Positions 8,434 through 16,682 of a DNA stretch of 64,000 bases are shown piece after piece. This DNA is from DASRQK01 sp040392005 (GTDB lineage Bacteria > Bacteroidota > Bacteroidia > Sphingobacteriales > Sphingobacteriaceae): the NCBI GenBank assembly GCA_040392005.1, contig JBEBWT010000009.1, positions 1-64,000 on the forward strand. Reading direction: 5' to 3'. The notes beneath the pieces are model-generated. The model was given only the letters and a program-made list of their open reading frames with translations, was not told the origin of the DNA and ran no database searches. A program made the translations under genes and the position numbers. Numbering within the stretch: the stretch's first letter is position 1; each line of letters starts with the position of its first letter.

Positions 8434-8877
8434 ATGGAAGTAATCTTAAGACAAGATATCAAGAACCTGGGTGAGACGGACGACATCGTGATCGTAAAGC
8501 CAGGATATGGACGCAACTATCTGATTCCTCAGGGATTGGCCATTTTGGCAACTGAGTCGGCAAAAAAAGTGTTGGCCGAAAACATCAGACAGGCACAGTT
8601 CAAACAGGATAAAATCAAAAATGATGCACTGGCTCTGGCAGCGAAACTGGAGAACATCAAATTGACAGTGGGTGCCAAAGCCGGTGAAACCGGAAAGATC
8701 TTTGGATCCGTGAACAGTATCCAGATAGCAGATGCTTTGAAGAAAGAAGGGTTTGAAGTGGATCGCAGAAGGATCACTTTTGAGGAAGAACCAAAGGTAA
8801 TCGGCGAATATGTAGCCAACCTGAACCTTCATAAAGAAGTAAAAGTGCAAATTCCTTTTGAGGTAGTAGCCGAATAA
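8434..8877 (+). CDS. rplI: 50S ribosomal protein L9
   Basis: A 147-aa bL9: MEVILRQDIKNLGETDDIV, then VKPGYGRNYLIPQGLA of the N-terminal rRNA-binding domain, a long connecting helix (about 41-75) and the C-terminal domain with KIFGSVNSIQIADAL. Starts 13 bases after rpsR, closing the S6-S18-L9 operon. Followed by three stacked hairpins, the last a terminator. Confidence 0.97.
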   Translation: MEVILRQDIKNLGETDDIVIVKPGYGRNYLIPQGLAILATESAKKVLAENIRQAQFKQDKIKNDALALAAKLENIKLTVGAKAGETGKIFGSVNSIQIADALKKEGFEVDRRRITFEEEPKVIGEYVANLNLHKEVKVQIPFEVVAE

Positions 8878-8880
8878 TTC

Positions 8881-8957
8881 ATTCCGTTTCCGGAATGCGG
8901 ATCGCTGATCCGCAGCAAGAAACATCCCCGGTCTCAGAAATGAGCCGGGGATTTTTT
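8881..8957 (+). terminator. Three consecutive hairpins ending in a terminator after rplI
   Basis: Three palindromes stand in a row: 8881-8896 (ATTCCG/CGGAAT), 8897-8913 (GCGGATC/GATCCGC) and 8924-8952 (ATCCCCGG/CCGGGGAT with a one-base bulge), the last followed by six T. The third is a standard terminator; the first two could protect the mRNA 3' end. The rest of the intergenic stretch to 9166 is AT-rich, with no gene and no convincing promoter box. Confidence 0.8.
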
Positions 8958-9166
8958 ATTGCCGGCAGCGGCAATCATCGGAAGCGAAGGTTTTATTAAC
9001 AGTGTAATAACAATAATTATCCTTGTAAAATCCAATTTTTATACGTATTTTTAACAATTGTTACTCATTGATAAACAATTAATAAACATTTAAAATGGCA
9101 TACTTATTGTTTTGCATGCTTTGATTAATTGATTTCTTACAATGTACAGTAAATTAGTCACTACCT

Positions 9167-11107
9167 ATGATTGATTTTTTACGCAGATATACTCAGAAAT
9201 TTGTTTCCAGGTGGCTTATCCTTTTGATGGATGTGACAGTATCTGCGGTTACATTTGTGCTGGCCACCTTTATCCGGTTCAATTTTGACCTGACCTATTT
9301 CGATGTCAATCTCTTCAAATACCATTTACTGGTTGTTATAAGTGTCAGGACGGGTTTCTTTTTACTGAAAAAAACCTATCATGGCATTGTCAGGCATACC
9401 AGTATGGAAGATTTCACGCTCATTTTCAAGGCCATTACATCCTCTACGCTGGTGCTGCTGATTCTTTCAGCCACGGTTGGCGGTCCGCTCCGCGATTATT
9501 TCCGGATTCCGGTTTCCATCCTTATTATTGATTTCTTTATTTTACTGGTTTCTTTATTACTAATACGTCTGACCGTCAAGGCCGGGTACGATTACTTGTT
9601 GAGAAACACCAATCTGGGTACCAAGAAAGTCATTATCTATGGTGCTGGATTGCTGGGGATGATCGCCAAGAATACCCTGCTGAGAAACAAGTCAAAAAAC
9701 ACAGAAATTTTGTGCTTTATCGACGACAATCCGAACATGATCGGCAAGACCATCGAAGGGATCAAGGTGCTGTCAAAAAAAGATGCCTGTGAAAATTATC
9801 TCACGGATGAGAAAAAGAAAAAGGATATCGAAGTAATCTTTGCCATCGGTGCCATTAACATATCGGATAAAAACGAGATTATCGAAGAGTTCCTCGATCT
9901 GGGCATATCGATGAAAAGCGTTCCCCCTGCGGAACAATGGATCAATGGCGAACTCAGTGTCAATCAGATCCAGAATATCAAAATTGAGGATCTGCTGGAT
10001 CGCGAACAGATCAAATTAAACAACTCCCTGATTCAGGAACATGTTTTCGGAAAACGGATTTTTATTACTGGCGCTGCGGGTTCAATTGGCAGTGAAATCG
10101 TCCGTCAGTTGCTACCCTTCAAACCGAAAGAGCTGATCCTGATCGATCAGGCAGAATCTGCGCTCTATGACCTGGAGACAGAACTCAAACGGATTCCTTT
10201 CTCAAAAACCAATGGTATTGAGGTCAGTGTGGAAGTCTGCAATGTGACCGATGAGACACTCATCCATCAACTCTTCCAGCACTATAAACCGGAGATCGTA
10301 TTCCATGCCGCTGCTTACAAGCACGTACCCCTGATGGAAAAAAATCCATACAATGCCTTCAAGGTAAATGTAAACGGAACGAAACTGGTAGCTGATCTTG
10401 CTTCCAAATACCGGGTGGAGAAATTTGTACTGATTTCGACCGATAAGGCGGTAAATCCAACCAATGTAATGGGTGCTACAAAGCGGATGGCTGAGATCTA
10501 CGTGCAGAGCCTCAATGCAAACACAAAAAATTCTACCCGATTTATTGTGACCCGTTTTGGAAATGTGCTTGGGTCAAACGGGTCGGTCATTCCACTGTTC
10601 AAAAAACAGATTGAAAAGGGAGGCCCGGTGACGGTAACCCATCCGGATATCATCCGGTATTTTATGACGATTCCCGAAGCCTGCCAACTGGTACTGGAGG
10701 CCGGCGCGATGGGCAATGGGGGTGAAATCTATGTGTTTGACATGGGTAAACCGGTCAAAATAGCCCATCTCGCCCGCAAAATGATTTTATTATCGGGCTT
10801 TGAACCAAATAAAGATATTAAAATCGAGTTTACCGGTTTGAGGGAAGGTGAAAAATTATATGAAGAGCTATTGGGAAGCGGAGAATATGAATTGCCGACC
10901 CACCATTCCAAAATCAAAATTGCCAAACTTCAGGTGTATGACTATTCCCGAATCAATCACGAATTGGAAATGATATGCAGAAACCTGATCTATAAAAGCA
11001 ATATGGATATTGTCTCCTTTCTCAAGCAGGAGATTCCAGAGTTTTTGAGCAATAACTCAATCTATGAATTGCTCGATAACAATCCCTTGCAGGAAAACCA
11101 CGGATAG
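9167..11107 (+). CDS. Membrane-bound nucleotide-sugar 4,6-dehydratase (CapD/WbpM/PglF family)
   Basis: A 646-aa two-part protein. Residues 1-140 carry four membrane helices and a CoA-binding-like Rossmann region follows (KKVIIYGAGLLGMIAKN, about 155-280). The C-terminal short-chain dehydrogenase domain (about 295-590) has the NAD loop FITGAAGSIGSEIVRQ, AAAYKHVPLMEKNP, and STDKAVNPTNVMGATKR, in which Met replaces the usual Tyr of YxxxK, as is normal for UDP-GlcNAc 4,6-dehydratases of this family. Likely makes a UDP-4-keto-6-deoxy-HexNAc for surface glycan or glycoprotein synthesis. It stands alone, without other glycan genes nearby, so the exact product cannot be inferred. Confidence 0.9.
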   Translation: MIDFLRRYTQKFVSRWLILLMDVTVSAVTFVLATFIRFNFDLTYFDVNLFKYHLLVVISVRTGFFLLKKTYHGIVRHTSMEDFTLIFKAITSSTLVLLILSATVGGPLRDYFRIPVSILIIDFFILLVSLLLIRLTVKAGYDYLLRNTNLGTKKVIIYGAGLLGMIAKNTLLRNKSKNTEILCFIDDNPNMIGKTIEGIKVLSKKDACENYLTDEKKKKDIEVIFAIGAINISDKNEIIEEFLDLGISMKSVPPAEQWINGELSVNQIQNIKIEDLLDREQIKLNNSLIQEHVFGKRIFITGAAGSIGSEIVRQLLPFKPKELILIDQAESALYDLETELKRIPFSKTNGIEVSVEVCNVTDETLIHQLFQHYKPEIVFHAAAYKHVPLMEKNPYNAFKVNVNGTKLVADLASKYRVEKFVLISTDKAVNPTNVMGATKRMAEIYVQSLNANTKNSTRFIVTRFGNVLGSNGSVIPLFKKQIEKGGPVTVTHPDIIRYFMTIPEACQLVLEAGAMGNGGEIYVFDMGKPVKIAHLARKMILLSGFEPNKDIKIEFTGLREGEKLYEELLGSGEYELPTHHSKIKIAKLQVYDYSRINHELEMICRNLIYKSNMDIVSFLKQEIPEFLSNNSIYELLDNNPLQENHG

Positions 11108-11153
11108 CGTGCCATTCTTCACCTATGTGAAGAAATTTGCCGGATCCACAGAC

Positions 11154-11161
11154 TACCTTTG
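11154..11161 (+). promoter_or_regulatory. -7 box of the LLM oxidoreductase gene
   Basis: TACCTTTG, 21 bases before the ATG at 11183. It overlaps a possible upstream start at 11159, which argues for the downstream start. An 8-bp hairpin (11115-11134) precedes it and may end the previous transcript. Confidence 0.6.
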
Positions 11162-11182
11162 TATCAAAAGGAGCAAAAAAAT

Positions 11183-12217
11183 ATGGAATTAGGAATCAGT
11201 ATGTTCGGGGATCTGGCCACAGACCCTAAGACAGGGAAGTTTCAGTCACCCCAGCAACGTCTCAATGAAATAATCGAGGAAATCAAGCTGATGGATGAGC
11301 TGGGGATCGACTATTTTGGAATTGGGGAACACCACCGGCCGGATTACGCAGTTTCCAGTCCGGAAATTCTACTGGCCGCTGCAGCCACTGTGACCAAACA
11401 GATCAAACTGGGGAGTGCGGTGACCGTGCTGAGCTCATCGGATCCGGTCAAGGTATATCAGAATTTTGCCATGATCGATCTGCTGTCAAACGGGAGAGCC
11501 GAGATTATGGCCGGCAGAGGCAGCTTCATCGAGTCCTTTCCCCTGTTTGGATATGACCTCCAGGATTATGAGGGCCTGTTTGTAGAAAAACTGGATCTCC
11601 TGCTGGAAATCAATAAAAATGAAAGCATCACCTGGAATGGCCGTTACAGGGCTCCCCTGGAGAACCAGGTAGTACTTCCCCGAGCAGTGGACAATCATTT
11701 GCCGATCTGGCTCGCGGTGGGCGGAACGCCCCAATCCGTAGTCCGTGCCGGCCGGCTGGGACTGCCTTTGATGATTGCGATTATTGGTGGATCCCCCAGG
11801 CAGTTCAAACCCTTGTTTGACCTATATCGGGAGGAATACAAAGCTGCCGGTCATGACCCGGAAAAGATGAGGGTTGGAATCCATGCCCACGGGCTTTTCG
11901 GAGAAGACGCCCGGCAACTGAGCGACCAATATTTTCCACTCTACGCTTCCCAAATGAATAGGATCGGACGCAGCAGAGGCTGGCAGCCCTATCACCGGAG
12001 TCAATTTGAGGCCGGAAAAACCCGGGATGGAGCCTTGTTTATCGGCGAGCCGGAGGCGATGGTCGATAAAATCCTGTATGTACAGGAACTATTTGGACTG
12101 GACCGTTTTGCTGCACACATGGATGTTGGCGGACCTTCACATGCGGATATGATGAAATCCATTGAATTGTACGGCACCAAAATTGTCCCACAGGTCAAAG
12201 CAGCATTAAAAAAATAA
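11183..12217 (+). CDS. LLM-class flavin-dependent oxidoreductase (luciferase-like)
   Basis: A 344-aa single-domain bacterial-luciferase-like TIM barrel. MELGISMFGDLA begins the first strand; DYFGIGEHHRPDYAVSSPEILLAA is the family signature with EHH, followed by AEIMAGRGSFIESFPLFG and PIWLAVGGTPQSVVRAGRLG near the flavin-binding end. It resembles the group of uncharacterised FMN-dependent monooxygenases found across bacteria. Substrate unknown. It is monocistronic by spacing, with its own -7 box, and is followed 200 bases later by the trp operon, which has a separate promoter. Confidence 0.85.
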   Translation: MELGISMFGDLATDPKTGKFQSPQQRLNEIIEEIKLMDELGIDYFGIGEHHRPDYAVSSPEILLAAAATVTKQIKLGSAVTVLSSSDPVKVYQNFAMIDLLSNGRAEIMAGRGSFIESFPLFGYDLQDYEGLFVEKLDLLLEINKNESITWNGRYRAPLENQVVLPRAVDNHLPIWLAVGGTPQSVVRAGRLGLPLMIAIIGGSPRQFKPLFDLYREEYKAAGHDPEKMRVGIHAHGLFGEDARQLSDQYFPLYASQMNRIGRSRGWQPYHRSQFEAGKTRDGALFIGEPEAMVDKILYVQELFGLDRFAAHMDVGGPSHADMMKSIELYGTKIVPQVKAALKK

Positions 12218-12223
12218 TTTTTC

Positions 12224-12254
12224 TTGCACCTGAATAAAACAAAAGCTACATTTG
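12224..12254 (+). promoter_or_regulatory. Promoter of the trp leader and trpDFBA
   Basis: TTG (12224-12226), 20 bases, then TACATTTG (12247-12254). Transcription would begin near 12260, placing the leader peptide ATG about 18 bases into the message. Confidence 0.75.
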
Positions 12255-12277
12255 TTGCAAGGGAAATGAAAATAATA

Positions 12278-12310
12278 ATGACAAATAGGTATTGGTGGCA
12301 CAACGATTGA
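12278..12310 (+). CDS. trpL: trp operon leader peptide
   Basis: A 10-codon ORF reading MTNRYWWHND, with two adjacent Trp codons (12293-12298) just before the stop at 12308-12310. It lies between the promoter and a terminator ahead of trpD. Tandem Trp codons at this point are the signature of ribosome-mediated attenuation: stalling when charged tRNA-Trp is scarce would change folding of the downstream RNA. The evidence is position, codon content and the terminator; there is no homology search behind it. Confidence 0.8.
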   Translation: MTNRYWWHND

Positions 12311-12394
12311 GTTGTGGCAACCCCCTATTGTAAACATTATTCATTATAATATGATACTTAGAGTGGCTTGCCGGTATGGCAGGCCACTTTTTTT
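12299..12394 (+). promoter_or_regulatory. trp attenuator: pause hairpin, antiterminator segment and terminator
   Basis: Segment 1:2 is CACAAC (12299-12304) paired with GTTGTG (12311-12316), spanning the trpL stop codon. The terminator is an 11-bp stem (12362-12372 with 12378-12388, one G-U pair) followed by seven T. A competing antiterminator is possible through GGCAA (12316-12320) pairing with TTGCC (12368-12372), the 5' arm of the terminator. The competing helix is short, so its strength is uncertain. Confidence 0.75.
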
Positions 12395-12417
12395 ATAACA
12401 TAAGGAAATTAAAACAA

Positions 12418-13407
12418 ATGAAGCAGATATTAGCCCATTTATTTGAATACAAGACCTTCAGCAGGCAAGAAGCTTATACCATTCTGAACAAGATCACTAC
12501 CGGGGAATACAATGCCTCTCAAATCGCAGCATTTATGACTGCATACAGCATGCGCAGTATCCGGGTGGAAGAGCTGGAAGGATTCCGGGAGGCAATGTAT
12601 GACCTCTCCCTGAAAATAAATTTTGATGGCTATAAGCTGATCGACCTGTGCGGCACCGGAGGAGATGGTAAAAACACATTCAATATTTCGACACTGGCTT
12701 CATTTGTAGTGGCAGGCGCAGGATATCCGGTAGCAAAGCATGGCAATTACGGAGTTTCATCCGGGTGTGGCTCATCCAATGTGATGGAATACCTGGGCTA
12801 TTCATTTACGAATGATCAGGATAGGCTGAAAAAGCAATTGGAAACGGCTAATATATGCTTCCTGCACGCACCGCTTTTCCATCCGGCGATGAAAACCGTG
12901 GCCCCTATCCGTCGGGAACTGGGGGTCAAAACCTTTTTCAATATGCTGGGTCCCCTGAGCAATCCGGCAGATCCCGCCTATCAACTGATCGGGGTATTCA
13001 GTCTGGAATTGGCCAGGTTGTATGGGTATCTCTTGCAGAAAACCAATAAGCGCTATACAGTTGTCCACGCACTGGATGGCTATGATGAGGTTTCCCTGAC
13101 GGGCAACTTCAAGACCATCGATAATGATGGGGAACATTTTTATCAATTGGAACAACTGGGTCTGAATACCGTACTGCCTTCGGCGATCCGGGGCGGGGAT
13201 TCCGTGCAGCAGGCGGCCGCAATCTTCAGTGCTATCATACAGGGCGAGGGAACAAGGATACAAAATGAGGTCGTACTCACCAATGCGGCCCTCGCGATCC
13301 GGACGGTGCATCCCGAAAAATCCTTCCAAAGCTGCTTTGAGGAAGCCAGGGAATCATTAATGAACAAGAAAGCCCTGAAAAGTTTCAAAAACCTGATCGC
13401 CTCATGA
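12418..13407 (+). CDS. trpD: Anthranilate phosphoribosyltransferase
   Basis: Transfers phosphoribose from PRPP to anthranilate (tryptophan step 2). The 329-aa protein has the N-terminal helical domain (1-65), the PRPP loop LCGTGGDGKNTFNIST, KHGNYGVSSGCGSSNVMEYLG, FHPAMKTVAPIRRELGVKTFFN and the LGPLSNPA block. An in-frame upstream ATG at 12376 falls inside the attenuator terminator and is rejected. First structural gene of trpDFBA; its stop overlaps trpF by four bases (ATGA). Confidence 0.97.
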   Translation: MKQILAHLFEYKTFSRQEAYTILNKITTGEYNASQIAAFMTAYSMRSIRVEELEGFREAMYDLSLKINFDGYKLIDLCGTGGDGKNTFNISTLASFVVAGAGYPVAKHGNYGVSSGCGSSNVMEYLGYSFTNDQDRLKKQLETANICFLHAPLFHPAMKTVAPIRRELGVKTFFNMLGPLSNPADPAYQLIGVFSLELARLYGYLLQKTNKRYTVVHALDGYDEVSLTGNFKTIDNDGEHFYQLEQLGLNTVLPSAIRGGDSVQQAAAIFSAIIQGEGTRIQNEVVLTNAALAIRTVHPEKSFQSCFEEARESLMNKKALKSFKNLIAS

Positions 13408-14144
13408 GCACAAGGTCATTAAAAATCAAAGTCTGCGGGATGAAAGATCCAGACAATATCCGGCAACTGCTGCGACTGCAGCCGGATTTTCTGGGCCTGA
13501 TCTTCCATCCCGGGTCCCCCCGGTATGTGGGCTTGGAGCCCGGGGATCTACTGGAGTTGATCGCAACATTGGAAATCGCCGGACCATCACGGGCAAAGGC
13601 GGCTCCGGTGCTGACGGGAGTATTTGTCGATGCAGATCCCGGCCGGATCAGGGAACTGACGGCTCGCTTTGCACTCGGTGCCATACAATTGCATGGACAG
13701 GAAACGCCGGAGCTGTGCCGTGCGTCTGCCTCCGGGGACACCAAAATTATCAAAGCTTTTGGAATTTCAGCGGACTTTGACTGGGAGAAGCTGGACGCTT
13801 ACAGCGGAGCAGCCGATTACTTTCTGTTCGATACCAAAACCGCACACAGCACAGGCGGAACCGGGCAAAGCACAGGCGGAGCAGGACAAAGCACAGGCGG
13901 AACCGGGCAAAGCACGGGTGGAACCGGGCAACGGTTTGACTGGAACCTGCTGAAAAATTACATCTTAGATACACCTTATTTTCTGAGTGGCGGCATCGGC
14001 ATCGAGGAAATTCCGCAGATTCTGGAAATGATGACAGACGACCGGATGGCCGGAGTCGATCTGAACTCCAAATTTGAATCATCGCCCGGAATAAAGGATA
14101 TAATGCGATTGGAGGATACCTTTAAACAATTGAGAAATGAATAG
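13404..14144 (+). CDS. trpF: Phosphoribosylanthranilate isomerase with an expanded active-site loop
   Basis: Isomerises PRA to CdRP (tryptophan step 3). The 246-aa TIM barrel has catalytic Cys in KVCGMKDP, FHPGSPRYV, GVFVDA, IQLHGQETPELC, catalytic Asp in LFDTK, FDWNLL, LSGGIG and GVDLNSKFE at the expected places. The oddity is after the catalytic Asp: the usual single GGTG loop is present as four tandem seven-residue copies (STGGTGQ, STGGAGQ, STGGTGQ, STGGTGQ; residues about 149-176). This and a smaller insert near residues 50-65 make it roughly 40 residues longer than a typical TrpF of about 205 aa. The frame is open, so it is probably active. It overlaps trpD by 4 and trpB by 8 bases. Confidence 0.93.
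   Translation: MSTRSLKIKVCGMKDPDNIRQLLRLQPDFLGLIFHPGSPRYVGLEPGDLLELIATLEIAGPSRAKAAPVLTGVFVDADPGRIRELTARFALGAIQLHGQETPELCRASASGDTKIIKAFGISADFDWEKLDAYSGAADYFLFDTKTAHSTGGTGQSTGGAGQSTGGTGQSTGGTGQRFDWNLLKNYILDTPYFLSGGIGIEEIPQILEMMTDDRMAGVDLNSKFESSPGIKDIMRLEDTFKQLRNE
13848..13931 (+). repeat. 4 x 21-bp tandem repeat inside trpF
   Basis: Four head-to-tail 21-bp units (13848-13868, 13869-13889, 13890-13910, 13911-13931). Copies 1 and 3 are identical; copies 2 and 4 differ by a few bases. In frame, each encodes STGG[TA]GQ. A sequence of this kind can gain or lose units by slippage without breaking the frame. Confidence 0.95.
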
Positions 14145-15330
14145 CAAAACCAACTATCGGGTGGACGAAAACGGATACTTTGGCAATTTTGGAGGTGCCT
14201 ATATCCCGGAAATGCTCTATCCCAATGTGGCAGAGTTGCGGGAAAATTATCTGAAGATCCTGGAAGATAAGGATTTTATCAAAGATTTTGAATCCTTGCT
14301 GAGCGATTATGTTGGCCGCCCTTCCCCACTCTACGAAGCCAGCAGACTTTCTGAAAAATATGGTGCCCGGATCTTCCTGAAACGGGAAGATCTGAACCAC
14401 ACCGGTGCACATAAGATCAACAATACCATTGGTCAGATTTTGCTGGCTCAGCGACTCGGAAAAAAGAGGATCATTGCAGAGACCGGTGCCGGACAGCACG
14501 GGGTGGCAACAGCGACCGTCTGTGCGCTGATGGGCCTGGAATGTGTAGTTTACATGGGAGCTGTGGATATCAAAAGACAGGCTCCGAATGTGGCCCGGAT
14601 GAAAATGATGGGCGCTACGGTGGTGCCGGCCACATCGGGAAGCCAGACACTGAAAGATGCCACCAACGAAGCACTCAGAGATTGGATCAGCAACCCGGTC
14701 GATACACATTATATTATCGGTTCGGTGGTAGGCCCGCACCCCTATCCGGATCTGGTGGCCCGCTTCCAATCTATTATTTCACAGGAAACCAGGGAGCAGC
14801 TCCAGCGCAAAACAGGGGTCGCGAACCCCGATTATGTGATTGCCTGTGTGGGGGGGGGGAGCAATGCGATGGGTATGTTCTATCATTTTCTGGAGGAAGA
14901 GGCGGTACAACTGATCGCAGTGGAAGCAGCGGGCAAAGGAATAGACAGCGGGCATTCGGCAGCCACTACTGCCCTGGGAAAAGAAGGGGTACTGCATGGC
15001 AGCCGTTCGATACTCATGCAGACAGCGGACGGTCAGGTAATTGAGCCTTATTCCATTTCAGCAGGACTGGATTATCCGGGTATCGGTCCTCAGCATGCCT
15101 GGCTGTACAGGACAGGTAGAGCGCAGTATGTCTCCGTCACCGATGAAGAAGCCATGCAGGCCGGATTGCAGCTAACGAGGCTGGAAGGCATTATTCCCGC
15201 TATTGAAAGTGCCCACGCGCTGGCCTGGCTGGAGAAAATGACCTTCACCGGGGATGAAAAGGTGGTGATCTGCCTTTCCGGAAGGGGTGACAAGGATCTG
15301 GACAACTATATGGACTATTTTGGATTTTAA
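14137..15330 (+). CDS. trpB: Tryptophan synthase beta chain
   Basis: PLP enzyme joining indole and serine. The 397-aa TrpB1-type sequence has REDLNHTGAHKINNTIGQ (PLP-binding Lys), AETGAGQHGVATATV, GRPSPLYEASRLSEKYG and the glycine-rich phosphate site VGGGSNAMG, ending with CLSGRGDKDLDNY. Starts 8 bases before the trpF stop. Partner of trpA, which begins 3 bases after its stop. Confidence 0.98.
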   Translation: MNSKTNYRVDENGYFGNFGGAYIPEMLYPNVAELRENYLKILEDKDFIKDFESLLSDYVGRPSPLYEASRLSEKYGARIFLKREDLNHTGAHKINNTIGQILLAQRLGKKRIIAETGAGQHGVATATVCALMGLECVVYMGAVDIKRQAPNVARMKMMGATVVPATSGSQTLKDATNEALRDWISNPVDTHYIIGSVVGPHPYPDLVARFQSIISQETREQLQRKTGVANPDYVIACVGGGSNAMGMFYHFLEEEAVQLIAVEAAGKGIDSGHSAATTALGKEGVLHGSRSILMQTADGQVIEPYSISAGLDYPGIGPQHAWLYRTGRAQYVSVTDEEAMQAGLQLTRLEGIIPAIESAHALAWLEKMTFTGDEKVVICLSGRGDKDLDNYMDYFGF

Positions 15331-15333
15331 AGA

Positions 15334-16092
15334 ATGGAGAATAAGAAACGATTATTATCCGTGTATTTCACGGCCGGATACCCTCAATTGGACAGTACTG
15401 TGCCTGTTGCTGCGGCATTGCAGGATGCAGGTGCGGACTTTCTGGAAATCGGCTTCCCCTACTCGGACCCGGTGGCTGACGGACCTGTCATCCAGCACAG
15501 CTCCTCGGTAGCACTCCGGAATGGAATGACCCTTACTGTTCTGTTTGAACAATTAAAGGACCTCCAGGAGCAGATCCGGATCCCTGTCTTTCTGATGGGT
15601 TATCTCAATCCGGTACTGCAATACGGGATGGATGAATTTTGCCGTTCCTGCAAAGAAACCGGGATCAGTGGAGTCATCATCCCTGACCTGCCTCTATACG
15701 AGTATGAAGCCTTATACAAGGATCTCTTTGAAAGGCATGGGATCTCCTTTGTATTTCTGATCACTCCGCAAACCGACGAGGCCAGGATCCGCAGGATCGA
15801 CGGACTCAGCAACAGCTTCATCTATATGCTGTCCTCCCCATCGGTCACAGGTCAAAGCCTGTCCCTTACTGATGATACGCTTGATTATTTCGGACGCATC
15901 CGGGACATGCAGCTAAAATCACCGGTAGTCGTCGGTTTCGGTATCGGCAACCATGAGGCTTTCAGGACAGCTACCGATTATGCGGATGCTGCCATTGTGG
16001 GTTCAGCCTATGTGCGTTTACTGGGCACAGAAAACCCGCTGCAGCATACAGCGGGTTTTATAGATTCGATTAGAAACGGGCCCTTACCGTGA
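15334..16092 (+). CDS. trpA: Tryptophan synthase alpha chain
   Basis: Cleaves indole-3-glycerol phosphate to indole. The 252-aa TIM barrel has catalytic Glu in FLEIGFPYSDP and Asp in VADGPVIQ, GVIIPDLPLYE, FLITPQTD and the phosphate-binding GFGI region. Last gene of the operon. Its final nine bases overlap the 3' end of the convergent greA gene, so no terminator fits between the two. Confidence 0.97.
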   Translation: MENKKRLLSVYFTAGYPQLDSTVPVAAALQDAGADFLEIGFPYSDPVADGPVIQHSSSVALRNGMTLTVLFEQLKDLQEQIRIPVFLMGYLNPVLQYGMDEFCRSCKETGISGVIIPDLPLYEYEALYKDLFERHGISFVFLITPQTDEARIRRIDGLSNSFIYMLSSPSVTGQSLSLTDDTLDYFGRIRDMQLKSPVVVGFGIGNHEAFRTATDYADAAIVGSAYVRLLGTENPLQHTAGFIDSIRNGPLP

Positions 16093-16557
16093 GATTTCCA
16101 GTATCTCCAGTTCGATCTCGCCGGCAGGCACTTGAATGGTAGCGCGGTCACCTTTGGATTTTCCCAGCAGACCCTGGGCAATCGGTGATTTGACAGAAAT
16201 TTTCCCTGCTTTGAGGTCTGCCTCCGTCTCCGAAACCAGTTGGTAGGTCATCACACTCCCGTTCTTGACATTTTTCAATTTCACAATCGAAAGGGCCAGC
16301 ACTTTGGAAGTGTCCAGCTTGGATTCATCGATCACTCTGGCACTCGCCAGGGTATTCTCCAGCTTGGCAATTTTCGCTTCATGCAAACCCTGGGCCTCCT
16401 TTGCAGCATCATATTCTGCATTCTCGGAAAGATCGCCCTTATCCCTTGCCTCAGCAATCGCCCGGGCAATAGAAGCCCTGCCTTCAGTTTTCAGATACTG
16501 AAGTTCCTCTTTCAATTTATCCAATCCCTCCTGTGTATAATAAGTTACCTCTGCCAT
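16084..16557 (-). CDS. greA: Transcription elongation factor GreA
   Basis: Rescues backtracked RNA polymerase by stimulating transcript cleavage. The 157-aa protein has the N-terminal coiled coil (about 1-75; LSENAEYDAAKEAQG carries the acidic tip residues) and the C-terminal FKBP-like domain (SPIAQGLLGKSKGD, VPAGEIELEILEI). Start is the second of two adjacent Met codons; 16560 is the alternative. Convergent with trpA, sharing 9 bases at the 3' ends. Confidence 0.96.
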   Translation of the reverse strand: MAEVTYYTQEGLDKLKEELQYLKTEGRASIARAIAEARDKGDLSENAEYDAAKEAQGLHEAKIAKLENTLASARVIDESKLDTSKVLALSIVKLKNVKNGSVMTYQLVSETEADLKAGKISVKSPIAQGLLGKSKGDRATIQVPAGEIELEILEISR

Positions 16558-16594
16558 CATGCAATATTTTTATGTTATAACGTTCTAAAAAGTC

Positions 16595-16640
16595 AAAAAA
16601 AGGAACAAGACCACTCCATCCTCTTCGGTGAGTGGCCTTG
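16595..16640 (-). terminator. Terminator between the response regulator gene and greA
   Basis: Leftward, an 11-bp stem (16630-16640 with 16606-16616, one G-U) and then a run of seven T at 16595-16601. It ends the S9-lipoprotein/kinase/regulator transcript and sets greA apart. Confidence 0.8.
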
Positions 16641-16682
16641 CCCATTTCTACGAAGGTAAAAAATGATTTTGACTAAACCAAA

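Noticed and set aside
10440..10500. Met in place of Tyr in the dehydratase YxxxK motif as a broken active site
   Set aside because: Met at this position is normal for membrane-bound UDP-GlcNAc 4,6-dehydratases.
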